Of a stretch of 64,000 nt of DNA, positions 1-13,400 are shown one piece after another. Source of the DNA: Lepas anatifera (taxonomy: Eukaryota > Arthropoda > Thecostraca > Lepadidae); NCBI GenBank assembly GCA_034440635.1, contig JAOTON010001526.1, forward strand, positions 1,187,001 through 1,251,000, given 5' to 3'. A model generated the notes under the pieces. It ran no database searches, was not told the DNA's origin, and saw nothing but the letters and a program-made list of their open reading frames with translations. A program made the position numbers and the translations under genes. Positions within the stretch are counted from its first letter, which is position 1, and each line of letters starts with the position of its first letter.

Positions 1-162
1 ACAATAAGAAACATTATCATTGCATTTCATTGTCTGTCTCATTTTTGTGTATCACTTTCTCTTTGACTAGCTTTCCTGCAGCCTCTTTGTGTACCGGACA
101 CGTTGTCTAATTTCGGTAAGAGTTAGTCATTGGTCGACACAAGTTAGAGGCACAAAACCTGT

Positions 163-1296
163 TACCCGTTACCTGTTGGGAACAGGTAACAGGTTTGGTG
201 TTACCTGTTGTCGGGGTCCGTTCGGTGTAAAGTCAGTGTTACCTGTATTAGGGATCCGTTCGGTGCAGTCAGTTACCTGTTGTCGGGGTCCGTTCGGTAT
301 AAAGTCAGTGTTACCTGTAGTCGGGGTCCGTTCGGTATAAAGTCAGTGTTACCTATAGTCGGGGTCCGTTTGGAGCAGTCAGTGTTACCTGTTGTCGGGG
401 TCCGTTCGAAGCAGTCAGTATTACCTGTTGCCGGGGTCCGTTCGGTATAAAGTCAGTGTTACCTGTTGTCAGGGTCCGTTCGGTAGCAGTCTGTGTAACC
501 TGTCGTCGGGGTCCGTTGGTATCGGAGAAGTCAGTGTTACCTGTTGTCGGGGTCCGTTCGGTATAAAGTCAGTGTTACCTGTTGTCGGAGTCCGTTCGGT
601 ATAAAGTCAGTGTTACCTGTTGTCGGGGTCCGTTCGGTATAAAGTCAGTGTTACCTGTTGTCGGGGTCCGTTCGGTATAAAGTCAGTGTTACCTGTTGTC
701 GGGGTCCGTTCGGTATAAAGTCAGTGTTACCTGTTGTCGGGGTCCGTTCGGTATAAAGTCAGTGTTACCTGTTGTCGGGGTCCGTTCGGTATAAAGTCAG
801 TGTTACCTGTTGTCGGGGTCCGTTCGGTATAAAGTCAGTGTTACCTGTTGTCGGGGTCCGTTCGGTATAAAGTCAGTGTTACCTGTTGTCGGGGTCCGTT
901 CGGTATAAAGTCAGTGTTACCTGTTGTCGGGGTCCGTTCGGTATAAAGTCAGTGTTACCTGTTGTCGGGGTCCATTCGGTATAAAGTCAGTGTTACCTGT
1001 TGTCGGAGTCCGTTCGGTATAAAGTCAGTGTTACCTGTAGTCGGGGTCCGTTCGGTATGCAGTCAGTGTTACCTGTTGTCGGGTTCCGTTTGGAGTAAAG
1101 TCAGTGTTACCTGTTGTCGGGGTCCGTTCGGTATAAAGTCAGTGTTACCTGTTTTCGGAGACCGTTCGGTATAAAGTCAGTGTTACCTGTAGTCGGGGTC
1201 CGTTCGGAGCAGTCAGTGTTACCTGTAGTCGGTGTCCGTTCGGAGCAGTCAGTGTTACCTGTAGTCGGGGTGCGTTGGGTGTAAAGTTAGTGTTAC
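163..1296 (-). repeat. 38-bp tandem array made of repeated Duox exon 4 5' splice sites
   Basis: About 30 head-to-tail copies of a 38-bp unit fill the start of Duox intron 4. On the gene's strand each unit carries CCCCGACAACAG|GTAACA and then CTGACTTTATACCGAACGGA, so every copy holds the end of exon 4 plus its GT donor. The copy next to the exon keeps the exon's own CCCAACGCACCCCGAC, while distant copies have drifted to CCGAACGGACCCCGAC. A run of central copies (about 600-960) is nearly identical, which points to recent homogenisation. The far edge ends in a hairpin, GTTACCTGTT-ggg-AACAGGTAAC (168-190). 38 is not a multiple of 3, so use of a distal donor would shift the frame. Confidence 0.95.
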
Positions 1297-1481
1297 CTGT
1301 TGTCGGGGTGCGTTGGGAGCAAAGCCGCTGTTGGACTGGTCGTACCGCGAGCGCAGCAGCGGCAGCAGAGTGTGACCTGGCATCTCACGGTACCGGTGTC
1401 CCTCTGGAATCTCGATATTGAAGTACTCCGGTGGACAGCCGGGCCGCTGCGCGTCCAAAATCTCCTCCACTACCTGTTGAC
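1297..1481 (-). CDS. Duox: Duox exon 4, peroxidase-homology domain
   Basis: 185 nt entered in phase 1 (acceptor GTGACAG|GT) and left in phase 0 (donor CGACAACAG|GTAACACT). It encodes QQVVEEILDAQRPGCPPEYF, NIEIPEGH and LLRSRYDQSNSGFAPNAPRQ, which match the Duox family in order and spacing. The last bases of this exon together with its donor are the founder of the tandem array at 163-1296, so the true donor cannot be told apart from its copies by sequence alone. I chose the first donor after the last family-like residues. Confidence 0.9.
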
Positions 1482-4400
1482 CTGTCACCAGACAATGACG
1501 TAACAGTCATGGCCTTCCGAACGAGAGGTGGGGTAAGAGTCACGGGCACTCCCGCTTGTCAGGCAAAATTTTCCGATTTTAATCATATTGAATGTTTCCA
1601 AACAGCCTGAGCCAAAAGCAAAACGAAACCGAACCCCAATAACATTTGGCTTTTCAAGTGGTTAGTTCTTTGTCAACAAGGGATTCGAAGTTGCAAATTT
1701 ACAGGTCCATAATATTTTTTTCAATGGCGATGTCCATGAATATGGCTAGAACTTATCATCTTCTTTGGAGCCTTTACTCCTTCTCAGGAAAGACAGGAAA
1801 GCTTGGGGGCGGCTTTCTGCTCTGGCCATTTGGGGAACAGAGGTGCCCCTCACTGAGTTTTGGCTGCGCAACTATTTTCTGCTGTACTGTTTGACCTGAA
1901 ATATTTTGAAAAAATGTTGAATTTTGGGACAGAAAACTACTCTTTGAAAGTTTGTCACCATAGCTCTACATAATGTTCCATAACATTTTAATGCCCCTTC
2001 CGGCCCACTAAACATGATAAAAAATCCTTACAGGTTTCAGTCGGTAGGTCTACCCCCCACCTATTAGTGAATTCTAGTAAAAGGTGGCGATACTCCTGCT
2101 GCTATTAGTACATGAGCTGAAACAACTACGGTGCATCTCACAAGCTAAATTCATAATTCCCTTGCACTGTCCCACTTCGCTAATTAACCTACTTCTGAAA
2201 CCATATAAGGCATCGGCAGCTTGCAATCATCTAACGAAGCTTAGCTAATTAAATGACAATTCATTGAATTCAGAGAACGCTTCAAGACTTAAACCACCGC
2301 CTATCTCGCTCCCAAAACAAACTAGCTACCACTGGGTTTCGAGGTGCCACATCAGAGCTGCATCACCTGCAGCCCCTCACTCACCGAAGTAGACGAGCAG
2401 CGCCGACTTGCCGGTGCGGGAGTGGTTGCCGCTGCTGCCGGACATGATGGCGTCCGAGATTTCTATGGGGTTGGGCCGCTTGCCGCCGGAGGGCTGGTAC
2501 ACACCGTCGGCGTAGGCGGGCGGAAGCTTACGCAGCAGCGGCTTCTCTGCACAGAGCACGAACTGGTTTGTGTACAGGGTTAACATGGGCTGAAGACCGT
2601 GGCGGATACAAGGGGGTGGGCACCGAAAATGTTGGAGTGCCTATAGTTAACCCTCGCCCGGTGGGGGTTGTTTGAACACCCCCTCGGGTTTTTCAGGTGG
2701 CACGAAAAAATGGCGGCGCGAGGCGCCGTCGTGCTCGGCACGCCTTATCCTTGATTGATTCCGCAACTTTCCCAAAAGTTTAAGTTTGAGTCATCTCAGG
2801 TCAGGTCACAAGTGCAGGTCAAGTGGCCTCACCTAAAAAATGTTTAGGGTGGCATAAGTAAGAAATGGGTCAATCTATCGGATGGAAACTTATAGCACAT
2901 AATGGCCCCATCAAATTCTACAAGACATGTTCCGATATTTTGCATATCGGTGACCTAAGGTCAAGTACGGACCATAACCTCTCCATTGGAAGTACATGGA
3001 AAAACAGAAAATGGCCTGTATTTGTGTGGATAAAGCTGATAATGCCTTCATATTCTCGAAATCAAAGTATCCTGAGCCCCTTTTCTGGCTAATATTGCAA
3101 TTTGTACCTGTGACCTCTGAGAGGTCATCTGGAGCTACTTTGGCAGTTTTCAGACTCAGGTCAATAACTTTGCATGAAATGAGGATACAGCTTTTATTTT
3201 TATACCATTGCGTTTGAATTGCTATTGCGAGTCGATTTATATGGATCTTGACTATGCTAGGTCAAAGGTGACCTTGACCTGTCCTGAGGTCAGGTCATTT
3301 TTGTGTTTTGACTTAGTATGGTCATATTTAACATCTTTTGATTCGCCGTGACGGAGGATGCGAATGGCGCCCACAGTGATTCTAACTCAACTCTGTCAGC
3401 TGCAAGAGCCCAAAAATGGCTCAAAATGCCAACTTCTTTGAACTGTCAAGACCTCAAAGTGAAATTGACCTGAGCCAAAAAGTGACTGATATAGTTGGGT
3501 CATTCATTCCACCATAAATCGACCAAGGCATAAAACCGTACTATTTTTAATTTCCTCCAAAATTGGTGCATGGGGACTCACAAGGGCGTAGAATCCACCC
3601 ATGGCACCCAAAAAATTATTTAAAAATTAGTTTGGGAAAAATGGCCTCCGGCAATTTCTGAAGGTCATTATACAGGCCTTGATTAGAATGCCTGTAGCTC
3701 CAAAAGTTTTCAAGTGATTTCTGAAAAATTTATAATTTTAGGATGTAAATTCTACGGGCAGCACTTTGGCTATCTTCAATTTTGAAATTTAACCCTTGCC
3801 CCGGTGGCGGGTACGAGTCACCTTCGCCCTGGTGGGGGGCTAAAAAAGACCCCCACGATCTCAAAAACTAAGAGAGCTAGAAAAAATTGCAAAACGGCAA
3901 TCGAAAGCTCTTGAAAAATCATTTCGAAACTACTTTGGTCATTTTTCTTGTCAGGTCAATATCAAGGTCACCAGAGGTCAAAATAGGTCAAAATCGCTAA
4001 TATGAGGTGTACTAAGAAAACCTCATATATCTCAGAAACTATGATAGCTAGAAACATTTTTTTAACACCATTCGAAAGCTCTTGAGATGCTCTTTCATTA
4101 CAGAAGCATTCATTTTCGTGTCAGGTCAAAGCCGAGGGAGCTACAGGTCACTGAATATTGGGAATATTCTTCGGAATGTCCATAGCCACCCATGCAGAAG
4201 GGCGTTTACGTTTTCACTAATAGCTTCCAAACCAAACAAGATACAGCCATAGTTTATGCACCATTGCAATCCTCTCTTCAATACGAATCGAATGATATGA
4301 AATTGCTATGCCAGGTCAAATTTAAGAATTTGACCTGACCCAGGTCAAAGGTCTGACCCAACTTGACCTGGTATAGTCATGATGTATATAATTTGACTTG

Positions 4401-7400
4401 CAGTGACTATAAAAATACTTCGGTGACAAAATAAAAGTTCTATCTTAGTTTATTCAAAATTTATAGAGTAAAACACCAAAAAATGTTTTTCTGACGTAAG
4501 GTGACCTTTTAAAGGTCACAAGTCAAATTTTTTGCATCAACTTCAGAAATGGACTAAGAACAGGTCGTAACCGATGTTTGAAGTTGATTCCATCCATACT
4601 TACTGAGAAAAGCTCATTTCGTGATTTTCCCCATGTATTGACAATGGGGAGGTCATGCTCTGCACATGACCTTAGGTCACCAATATAAAAATCCCGGAAC
4701 ATATGCTGTAGCTCCTGGTGAGTCCAATATGTAATATGAGTTTGAACTTGATCGATTAACACTTCTTTTAGTTATGCGATCCTAAGCATTTTTTGAGGTG
4801 AGGACACTTTACCTGGCCTAGTGACCTGACCTGATATGACCTTGAGCTAAAATTTTCGGGAAAGATGTAAAAATAATGGAGGAACAGCTAGACCAAGTTT
4901 GGCGGCGCTACGCGCCGCCGTTCTTTGGTCGCTTCGGAAAAACCCGAGATGGGGGTCTAAAAAGACCCCCACCCGGGCGAAGGTTAAACAAAACATGTTT
5001 GATGACCTCATGACCTAGTTTTATAACGGTGACCTTGACCCGTAGTACAGTGAAATTAAAAAAAATCTCTTGAAAGCGTTTTGACATATGGTAGTAGTCT
5101 TTCATATCAAAGAAAGAAAAAAATGGCTTTCGAAATGCATATACTACTTTTAGCCTCATATATATAACACTAGGTGTCACTGTGGAGCTATGCTATCGTA
5201 ACTCATGTTCTAATTGACTTGCAACTTTAACATAAAAACATTTGAAGAATCAAAATAAAGTAGTCAACCTAGAATTGAAGCATTTTAACACACAAGCACA
5301 GGAATAGGGGTTGCCCTCCCCTATTTTGAATTCACATTATTGTCCCTTTGGGAATGAACTTAGCTGTTGTAAATGACATGTATGGTTGTTTGGGTCAATG
5401 TACATCTTTTGAAAATAAGTGTGTTCCCGTCACATTGAATCACTGAACTATGATGTCAATTCTAAAAGCATTTAACCCGCGCCCCCACCGGGGTCCGGCG
5501 CCACCTTTGCCCTTCTGGGGGGTCATCAATGACCCCCTAACTCCGAAAATATGGAAGTTAGCACAAAGCTGCAAAAGGCATTAGAAAACTCAAGCGAATT
5601 CAGTAAGATTTTACTAACACGTTTAAGCGCTCAGGTCTATGTTTTAACCTGCAGAGGTCAAGCGATGTCACGATAGGCTATTTCCAGTAAAATATGCAAT
5701 CCTTAAGAAACCTGAGCATAGCTCTCACGCCATTAGAGCTAATAAAATCTAGCAGAAATCGATTGATAGGCAAATTCCAGGACTTTCTCCGCTATGTGGA
5801 AAATAATGGCCTCCCGCCAGTGGTTTGACCTCCAGAGGGTACCTCGTGACTTAATATGACCTGAGGCCTCGAAAAGTATGAAAGTGGCCGTGTTGTATAT
5901 CAAATGAAAACTAGTGACAAGACATACCAGATGACCTTTGATTCAGTTTTGTAGCTTAATTAGGTCAAAATTTATCGTCCAAATGCTGTTTTTGACCTCT
6001 GGTGACCTCTGATGATCTCAGATAAGTCAAAGGACAATATCGCCCCTGGTATCCCTGAAAGGGTGTCCAAGAACGCTTTTCTGAGCAAATTGAGCATTTA
6101 CGATTATTTTGTGACTATTAGCTCATAAGACAGCTTTTCCCATGCTTTTTCTATGGAAGAGGTTACCTGGTGACCTGACCTCAGGTCACCAAATCGAAAA
6201 AATCCCGAAGATAAATTTTGTAGACTCCGGAGGGGTCATGAAGTGTCGAAAGTTTTAAATCGATCGGCTTTGAAATGTAGCTATCGTAGAGCTCAAAAGT
6301 TAAAGTGAGGTGACCTTGGTTGACATCGCCTGGTGACCTGCCTAGGGCGACCCGGGGTAATAAATTTCAGGGATGATGGGAAAATAATGGGGTAAGAGGT
6401 AGAACCCTCAACTGCGGTGCTTCCCCTCGTTTTTTTCTGTTGGTCCGAAAAAAACCTTAGGGGGACCATCGATTTCATTATTCTAGGTGGGGTGAGGATT
6501 AGGGGAATTTTTGTATTTTGAGGCTTTGTGTCGCCTTCCCTCGGAGGAAGCTTGAATATAAAACATGTTATGACCTCAGTTCGGCTTTTATAGCTTTTGG
6601 TAATCTCTTGTGGCATTTTGAAATGTGTTTAAACTTGACCTATGGTAATCTCGTAGTGAATTTTGCTCAGCATACTCATTATTTTAGCTTTTATATGTTT
6701 CCAAAAACATTGGTGACTTTTAGTGGTGCATTGCATTGCATGGGACTGGTTCAGAGCTCACAAATACTCCTTAGAAGTGACAGTAACTAGTTCAGAGTCC
6801 ACATCATTTACATGGACTATTCACAAGCCATTCTGAATCATTTACGCCAATTAAGTGAGTTTCTAATCATCTGTCACTGCTTACTTTCCTTTCAAGGTCA
6901 AATTAGTTCAAAGGTTGAAAACGGTCATGTCCGTTTTGGAAGAAAAACAAACGTCTTGTTCAGTGTCATTTTCATGCAAATTGACTATTCATAAGAAATT
7001 TTGCATCAGTTACGGCAAGTGCCTCCTTCGTCATGTGTTATTGCTTAAACCTCCTTCAAGGTCAAATAAGGTCAAATTTCGAAAAATTCAAGTTCATGTA
7101 ATATGCAAACCAACTAGTTTAGTGTTCATATCATTCAAATTGACTATTCATAAACCGTTCTGCATCATTTTACTCCAAGTAAGTTTGCTTCTTCAATTGT
7201 TTCTGCTTACCCCCTTTCAAGATAAAAAAGGTCACAGGTCGAAAAAGGTTAAGCCCGTATTGGACGCAAGTCAAATAATTCGGTGTTCATCTCATTTAGA
7301 AATACCGAATTGAAATACGTATCTGTAGTCGCTATTGGACACAGAGTTATCACTGAGGTCACGCAAGGTCAAATAAAGGTCATTGAATGTCAAAAAATGA

Positions 7401-10400
7401 CATAAAGGTCTACCCTGATAAAAATGAACCTCGAAGACTGGAAGATAATATTCTGGGACAGTTCATGAGCAAATGATGCAAAAGAACGATACGAGTCTGG
7501 AGCATTCACGTGAAAACGGGTACAGGCGCCCAAATGACCCCAACATGCCTCCACTCTTGAGGTCATAACTCCGTAACCTTGAAGGGTAGGAACAATTCTT
7601 TTGGCAAGATGTCCGCAATGAATGCGTCAGAGGCTATATAAAATTTCAAGACTCTGACTTAAGAAGCTCGTTTTCAATTCTTGAAAAACCTGAGGGGGCT
7701 GCAACACCCCCCCTGTACGTGTAAGGGTTTACACCCCCTATGGCGTTGACGGGAAAGAAATTGGTTGAAAATTCCATGGCGCCCCTCTTAAATTCGGAAG
7801 TTCCGTCGTCACTGGCATTAACCATACCGTGAGTTAGGATGGTACAGCTCCATAGTGACACCTAGTGTCATGTTTCGGAAGTAAGAAGTAGTATATTTAG
7901 CGCGAAAGCCATATTTATTATTACTTTACCTAAACTATTATTTCCAAAGGTAAAAATTTTTTTACACGAATTTATAAATTTCACTGTACTGCGGGTCAAG
8001 GTCACCGTTCAAAAACTAGGTCACGGGGTCATGACGTCAATTTTTCCGAAATATAAAAATCGAAGATAGCCAAATTGAAATGTGCTAAATTTTGAACAAA
8101 AATGTAAAATATCGTTACAATCGTTTAAAAAATTGCAAAATTATAGGCTTTCCAAACAATGCCTACATGGTGACGCCCGAAAAATGCCGGAGGCTATATC
8201 TGCCATACCAAATTTTCAAATAATTTTTGGCACCATGGTTAGATTCTACACCTTTGAAACCACCTTGACACCAATTTCGGAGAGAATCAAAATTAGAAGG
8301 GTTCTATTTTACGAAATTTTTGGTCGATTTATGGTGGAATGACCCAGTTTCTTCATGAATTTTTATGAGCTATTCACCAGTGTAGCGTTTTTCGCTATCC
8401 CGCATAGGAGCCGAGTTCGAGAGGGAATGTCTAAACACCCCCCACCAGGGCCAAGGTGGCTCGGAGGCCCTCCGGGGCGCGGGTTAAAGGCAAAATAGAT
8501 CGGTATTTGAAATTTGGTTGATGAAGGGTTTGGGTTTTGTATCCCTGCCGAGGAAGTGACGTTTGGGACCGTAGCACTGTCCTGGCTACCTGAGATAGTT
8601 TTTTTTACTGCAGCGTAAGAGCTGTCTTTGCTTAAAAGTACTGATTTGAGAGAAAATGTTCTGAGGCCAAAGTTAAAACATTTTTTGCACGTAGTGTGAT
8701 ATTTTTCGTCCCTGTCGATCCTAGCGACGATCACTCTACCAGACTTGGGGCGTTCCAAAACACATCGACCAGCACTATCTAGATTCCACATACCTCCATG
8801 AGGTGCCACGTACTTTTGGGTAATTGTATCATCTCTTAGGGTACGAAAAAAGATGAGTGCGTTTACTTCACCTTCTAAAGGAGACTCTTTTTTATTATGG
8901 TATTAACACGTTCACTACCCATGGGGAAAACGGCCTTCATGGTAAAGGAGGTCAGATATCAGGTGAGCTACCGCTCATGAAGCCCATTGCACCGCAAAAT
9001 TTACATTATGAGAGAAACAAAAACGAAATCAGGGTTTTTCATTGTCCAACGCAACTGATTGATCAGCTAAAATCCCATGAAGGTGCAACATTCCCTTTAA
9101 TGTTTCTCTGAATACGTAAACGCATGAGAAGATTAGTGCTAATCGGTATATTTATAACGTGCGTAGAAAACAAAAAAACGACGAAAAAATTATCAGATGC
9201 ATTTTTGCACTCTTGCCATTTTTCTGGCATACTTTTCAACAGATAAATAGTTGATGACGCCATATAAACCTGACTGTTGGTGCCTCGGTACGTCCCGAAA
9301 AAATTATTAATCGGCTGTGCTCGCTAATTTATCACTCCCTTCTAACCGTCTGCCTGTTGGTCGGTCGGTCGCTCGGTCATCTGTCCGTTTGTCTGCCAGG
9401 TACTCACCGGACGCGCCCAAATCAGGATGGGCGAAGTTGTTGTACCAGCCATCGAAGCCCTCGTACTCCACCGGTCGGTACTGGTACGGCTGACAGCGCG
9501 TGCCGGGGATGCCGCTACAGCCATCTAGTAGCCACACAAGTAAGCCCAGCTTCTGCTCACGCCCACTTCCGCGCACCCAGTCCGTCGGCTTCGCAACTGT
9601 GGAAGTAAGCGTTGACATCGACCAGCATCCGTCACCGACAGTGAAGATGCCTTCACTTCTTCACCACTCTGACAAGATGGAAACAATCACCATTTGAATT
9701 CCAGTGTTCCAGTGCTCCCCGAGACTCAGTATCAGGAGTCGTCCGACAGGTATTCTTGGTTGCCCTCGATAAATAGCCTAAGCGATGCCCCGAGTTTTGG
9801 TCTAAGGGGCCCCGAGAGTCTTTCTCAGAGACCCCCCCAATAGTCAGTCTCGGGGAATGCCTAACAGTTTCAGAGACCCCTAGAAGTCAGTCTTAGCCCC
9901 CTCCCCTCCCCTTGAAAGCTAATAATGTCGCTTCTAGACAGGGCATTTTTTAAGGAAAAGTCAGTGGGGGGGGCATTTCTTGTGCTGGCCATTATAGTGT
10001 CTTCAGGGGATCAAGACCCCATTTTCAGGGGTGTTTAATAAAACTTAGACGCTTTAGTGTTAAACAAATTTTTTTCAATTTTTGTGTTATTCCATTTTAT
10101 ACCAGATTATAGATGCTGCCCAAGGCTGCCAAGTTTTTTTCGGCAGAAAAGGTCAAACCGAGTCAGAAAAAGGGCCAAAGGGGGGCGAAATTTTATTTTC
10201 ACTAAAATGGCCAAATAGATACCACAAAAGACAGATTTGAGGCTAAAAAACCCTATCGGTAGACATGAGCCCACAAAAAAAACGACTTGTATCACTATTT
10301 AAAACTAATTGTTGACAGTTTGATATTGACTTGACGCAATATATTTTTAGCACACCACTCATCTTATAGGACGCCAATCCCGCGTGACCAGCAAATTATT

Positions 10401-13400
10401 TTATCCACATAACCAGAACATTTGTTAGCATCATTAATCATCTTGGCCGCACCACTCCCCGCTAAAATTCAATATTTTCTCTCTTTTCCAATTATGCATT
10501 TGTTTGCTCTTGAACAGTGGTAAATCTAGGATTTTGGTAAGTGGGGAAATGCGGAGCCTCAAACTCTGAGTCAGAGGGCGCACTTTGCCATCAACTTTTC
10601 ACCCAAAGGGCGCCTATATTATCGCATCCTTCGCGTCCGGCTTTCGGCGGCCATCATCTTTGTGGATCTTGTTTTAACAAAGTTCGGTCCCTCCCTCCCA
10701 CCACCATACCAGTTTTTCTGCTGCTCTGCTGCTTTTTCGGTGTCGGAATAATGTATTCAGAGCGGAAGAGGTCAAAATAGGCTATATTTATACAAGGGAC
10801 AAACCAGAAATAGCTCAGGTGCCAGCTGCTAGAAAAAGGGGAAAAAGGCCAGATTCCAAGAAAGGGCGAAACACGACAAAAAGGCCCAATTCGAGATATT
10901 TGACCACAAAATGGTTAACCTGGTAGCCCTGAAGCTGCTGCAATGTATTCAAAATGAAAAGGTTATTTTCTTATTTTTCTTTCTGAGCGTGGCAAGGTAA
11001 GTAAATTCCTCAAGTATCGAACACAATTGCTTTATAGGCTAAATCGAGATAAATCTTTAAGTACATACCTACTATGATGTGTGGCTGTTATTTTCAAAAC
11101 CATCGAGGGAATGTAGTACAACAACCAGTTTAAAATTGGTTAGGCTTATCGACGCACTGACTGTCAGGGTTATATGGCGTCGCCAGCTCTTTCCTTGTTT
11201 GAAAGGTTTCTCGGGAGACAGTTTGATGATTCTAAAGAAGGGCTGTGGCCGAATATATAATCTCTATAATATATATAATCTCTCCCGATTTTCAACATCA
11301 AGGAATCGATGAGAAAGGCAGGCTAACAACTTATCGACTTTGCAAAACAAATTGATGCTGCAATCTCACTATACATTTAACGTATGCTACAACAAGCGTC
11401 GGAAAAGGGGGAACCAGGGCCTTCCCCCGCCCACTTTTTGACCAGCAATTTCCTGATTTCAGTCAAAATGGGAGAAAACCGGAGATTCGTATAACCAGCC
11501 GCTGCGGAAGGCAACGAGGACCCCAAATTCGAACAACTTTCGGTACTAACGTGGAAAGTTTGTTGTCAGCATCAGGTTGAAGTTTGGTTGGCCCCTCACT
11601 TTTTGCCGGTGGTGACGTTTATGTATGCTACCACCACAATAATAAATAAAAAGGCTAAGTACTTCACACCGCCACACCATCAACCAGTCTTACGCGCTTT
11701 GACTACACCGTGTCCCGTCCAATCCGCGAATGAGCTCTAAGCGCTTACAACTGACCGCGTGTGAAATGATATACATCATACAATCTCACGATACTGGCTG
11801 GAGTGTGGGCTTCCGGTCGGATAGAAAATGATGTTTGATTGGTTGTAGGCCATCGTTCATCTCCAGCGTTGTGATTGGTTGATGCTGAGGCTGCTTTGCC
11901 AGGATTTTCCGTAACTACGTGCTTTGTTTCGTCTTCGCACGATGGAGAAAGCCACGGATGACAAATTTCTAACACAATTTTTGTGCAATGGCCAATTTGG
12001 CACCAGGTATAAAACTAAATTATTATTATCGGGTGGTGTTATGTCTTATTTTCGTTAGGTGAGTTTGCCTTTGTTGAAGTTTAAGTCATCTCCTGTCTAT
12101 TTCACTGGGAGGCCAATTTCCGGGCACTGGGGGGGGGGCATTTCGGCCGACTGGGGGGCAAATGCCCCCCAGTTAACATGTTAAAAAATGGCCTGCTTCT
12201 AGAGCCATAACATGTTTTCATGCATTCATACACAAACAGAAATACACGCTAAAACAAAAGGATAGAACTGATATGTCGAGGAGGATGGCGCCGGGTTTAA
12301 GGAGCGATGAGTGCGGACGGGGAGGGTAGTTCTTAGGGTTAGTCTCAAAGCAGCTCCCGAATTTTGGTTTCAAGGGACCGGAGAGTCAGTTTCAAGGGGC
12401 CCCTCGAGAATTAGTCTCAGGGGTGTTGGTCTAGGAGGCCTCCTGAAGTTATTTTCAGGGGATTCCTGGGGTCGCCCTCAGGTGCTCCCGAGAGCTGGTC
12501 TCCGGAAGCACACCTGAGTATCAACCCCTCCTCTCCCCACCCCCCTCCCGCGCTCAGAGTAAGCCTCAGGGCCTCCTGAGAGTGTGTTCCATTGGGCCTC
12601 AATAGGCACTCTCAGGGTCCCCCCCCGAAATGCTGGTTTCGGGGGCCCGAAGTGCTGATTTACGGGACAAGTGCTGCTTTCGGAGGTCCTCCAAGTACTG
12701 GTTTCGCCGGCGTGTCAAGTGCTAGGGACAAGGCTAGAGATCTCTTATCGAACCAGGGGGTCCTGGGTGGGTTAACGCTGGCATAGCAATACAAACCCAG
12801 TACAAAGCCTATGGGAGACCCAAAATCCGGGGGGTCCGACTCCCGAACCCTCGGGGATCTCCACCCATGGCTAGGGAGGGGTGAGTGAGCGGACTCGTCA
12901 GTAGCACCGTCCTCGGAATAGGTATTATACAGCATCTGCGGCGCACTCTCATATCCCTTATATTGAGCGTCCCTTTTTTCTTTCCATTTCTTTTACAATT
13001 TAGAATGCAATCCAAAGATAATGCTTGAGATCCAGACCACCAAAATGTTTCGACGATCACATGCCTCGGAGAAAAAATGTGTATACGCTTATTGTGTGCG
13101 AAGACAATAGACAAATCGAAATATTCCGATTTTTCACCAGTACCGAAGGAAAAGCAAAAATGAACACAGTTTGTAGCATCCACAAGAGCAAATCGAACGG
13201 ATGATTTGACACTTCAGCTGATTCTAAACTGATAAGCTTCACCCCAATAACTACCTACCTAAATATTATTATGAAAGAAACAGCTTTCAAATATCTTCGT
13301 AGGAAATCAAACAAATAAGGGTAGATAATGACACAAAATCATGAACATAATCACAAGAAGAAAAATTGCATTGAAAAGTTAAAAACAATAATAGCATAAT

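Larger units (their letters stand above)
2647..8487. repeat. Cluster of nested and inverted TTAA-flanked elements inside Duox intron 2
   Basis: The 5.8-kb block is bounded by TTAACCC on the left (2647-2653) and GGGTTAA on the right (8481-8487). Several internal TTAACCC starts (3789, 5472) show nesting. Parts are inverted copies of each other: about 4990-5195 matches the reverse of about 7855-8040, and about 3490-3700 matches the reverse of about 8170-8350. AGGTCA and TGACCT hexamers recur throughout. No transposase frame is visible, so these look like non-autonomous elements of a piggyBac-like type (TTAA target, CCC...GGG ends). That family call is inference from ends only. Confidence 0.75.

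Noticed and set aside
163..1296. Regular repeats that at first look like a CRISPR array
   Set aside because: There are no variable spacers; units are head to tail with no gaps, and the context is a eukaryotic intron. The open frames of 70-83 codons over the array are by-products of the repeat.
8363..8809. 148-codon minus frame
   Set aside because: It crosses the border of a TTAA element, so half of it is transposon terminus. The other half is a dispersed repeat also found at 35.1 kb with another frame.
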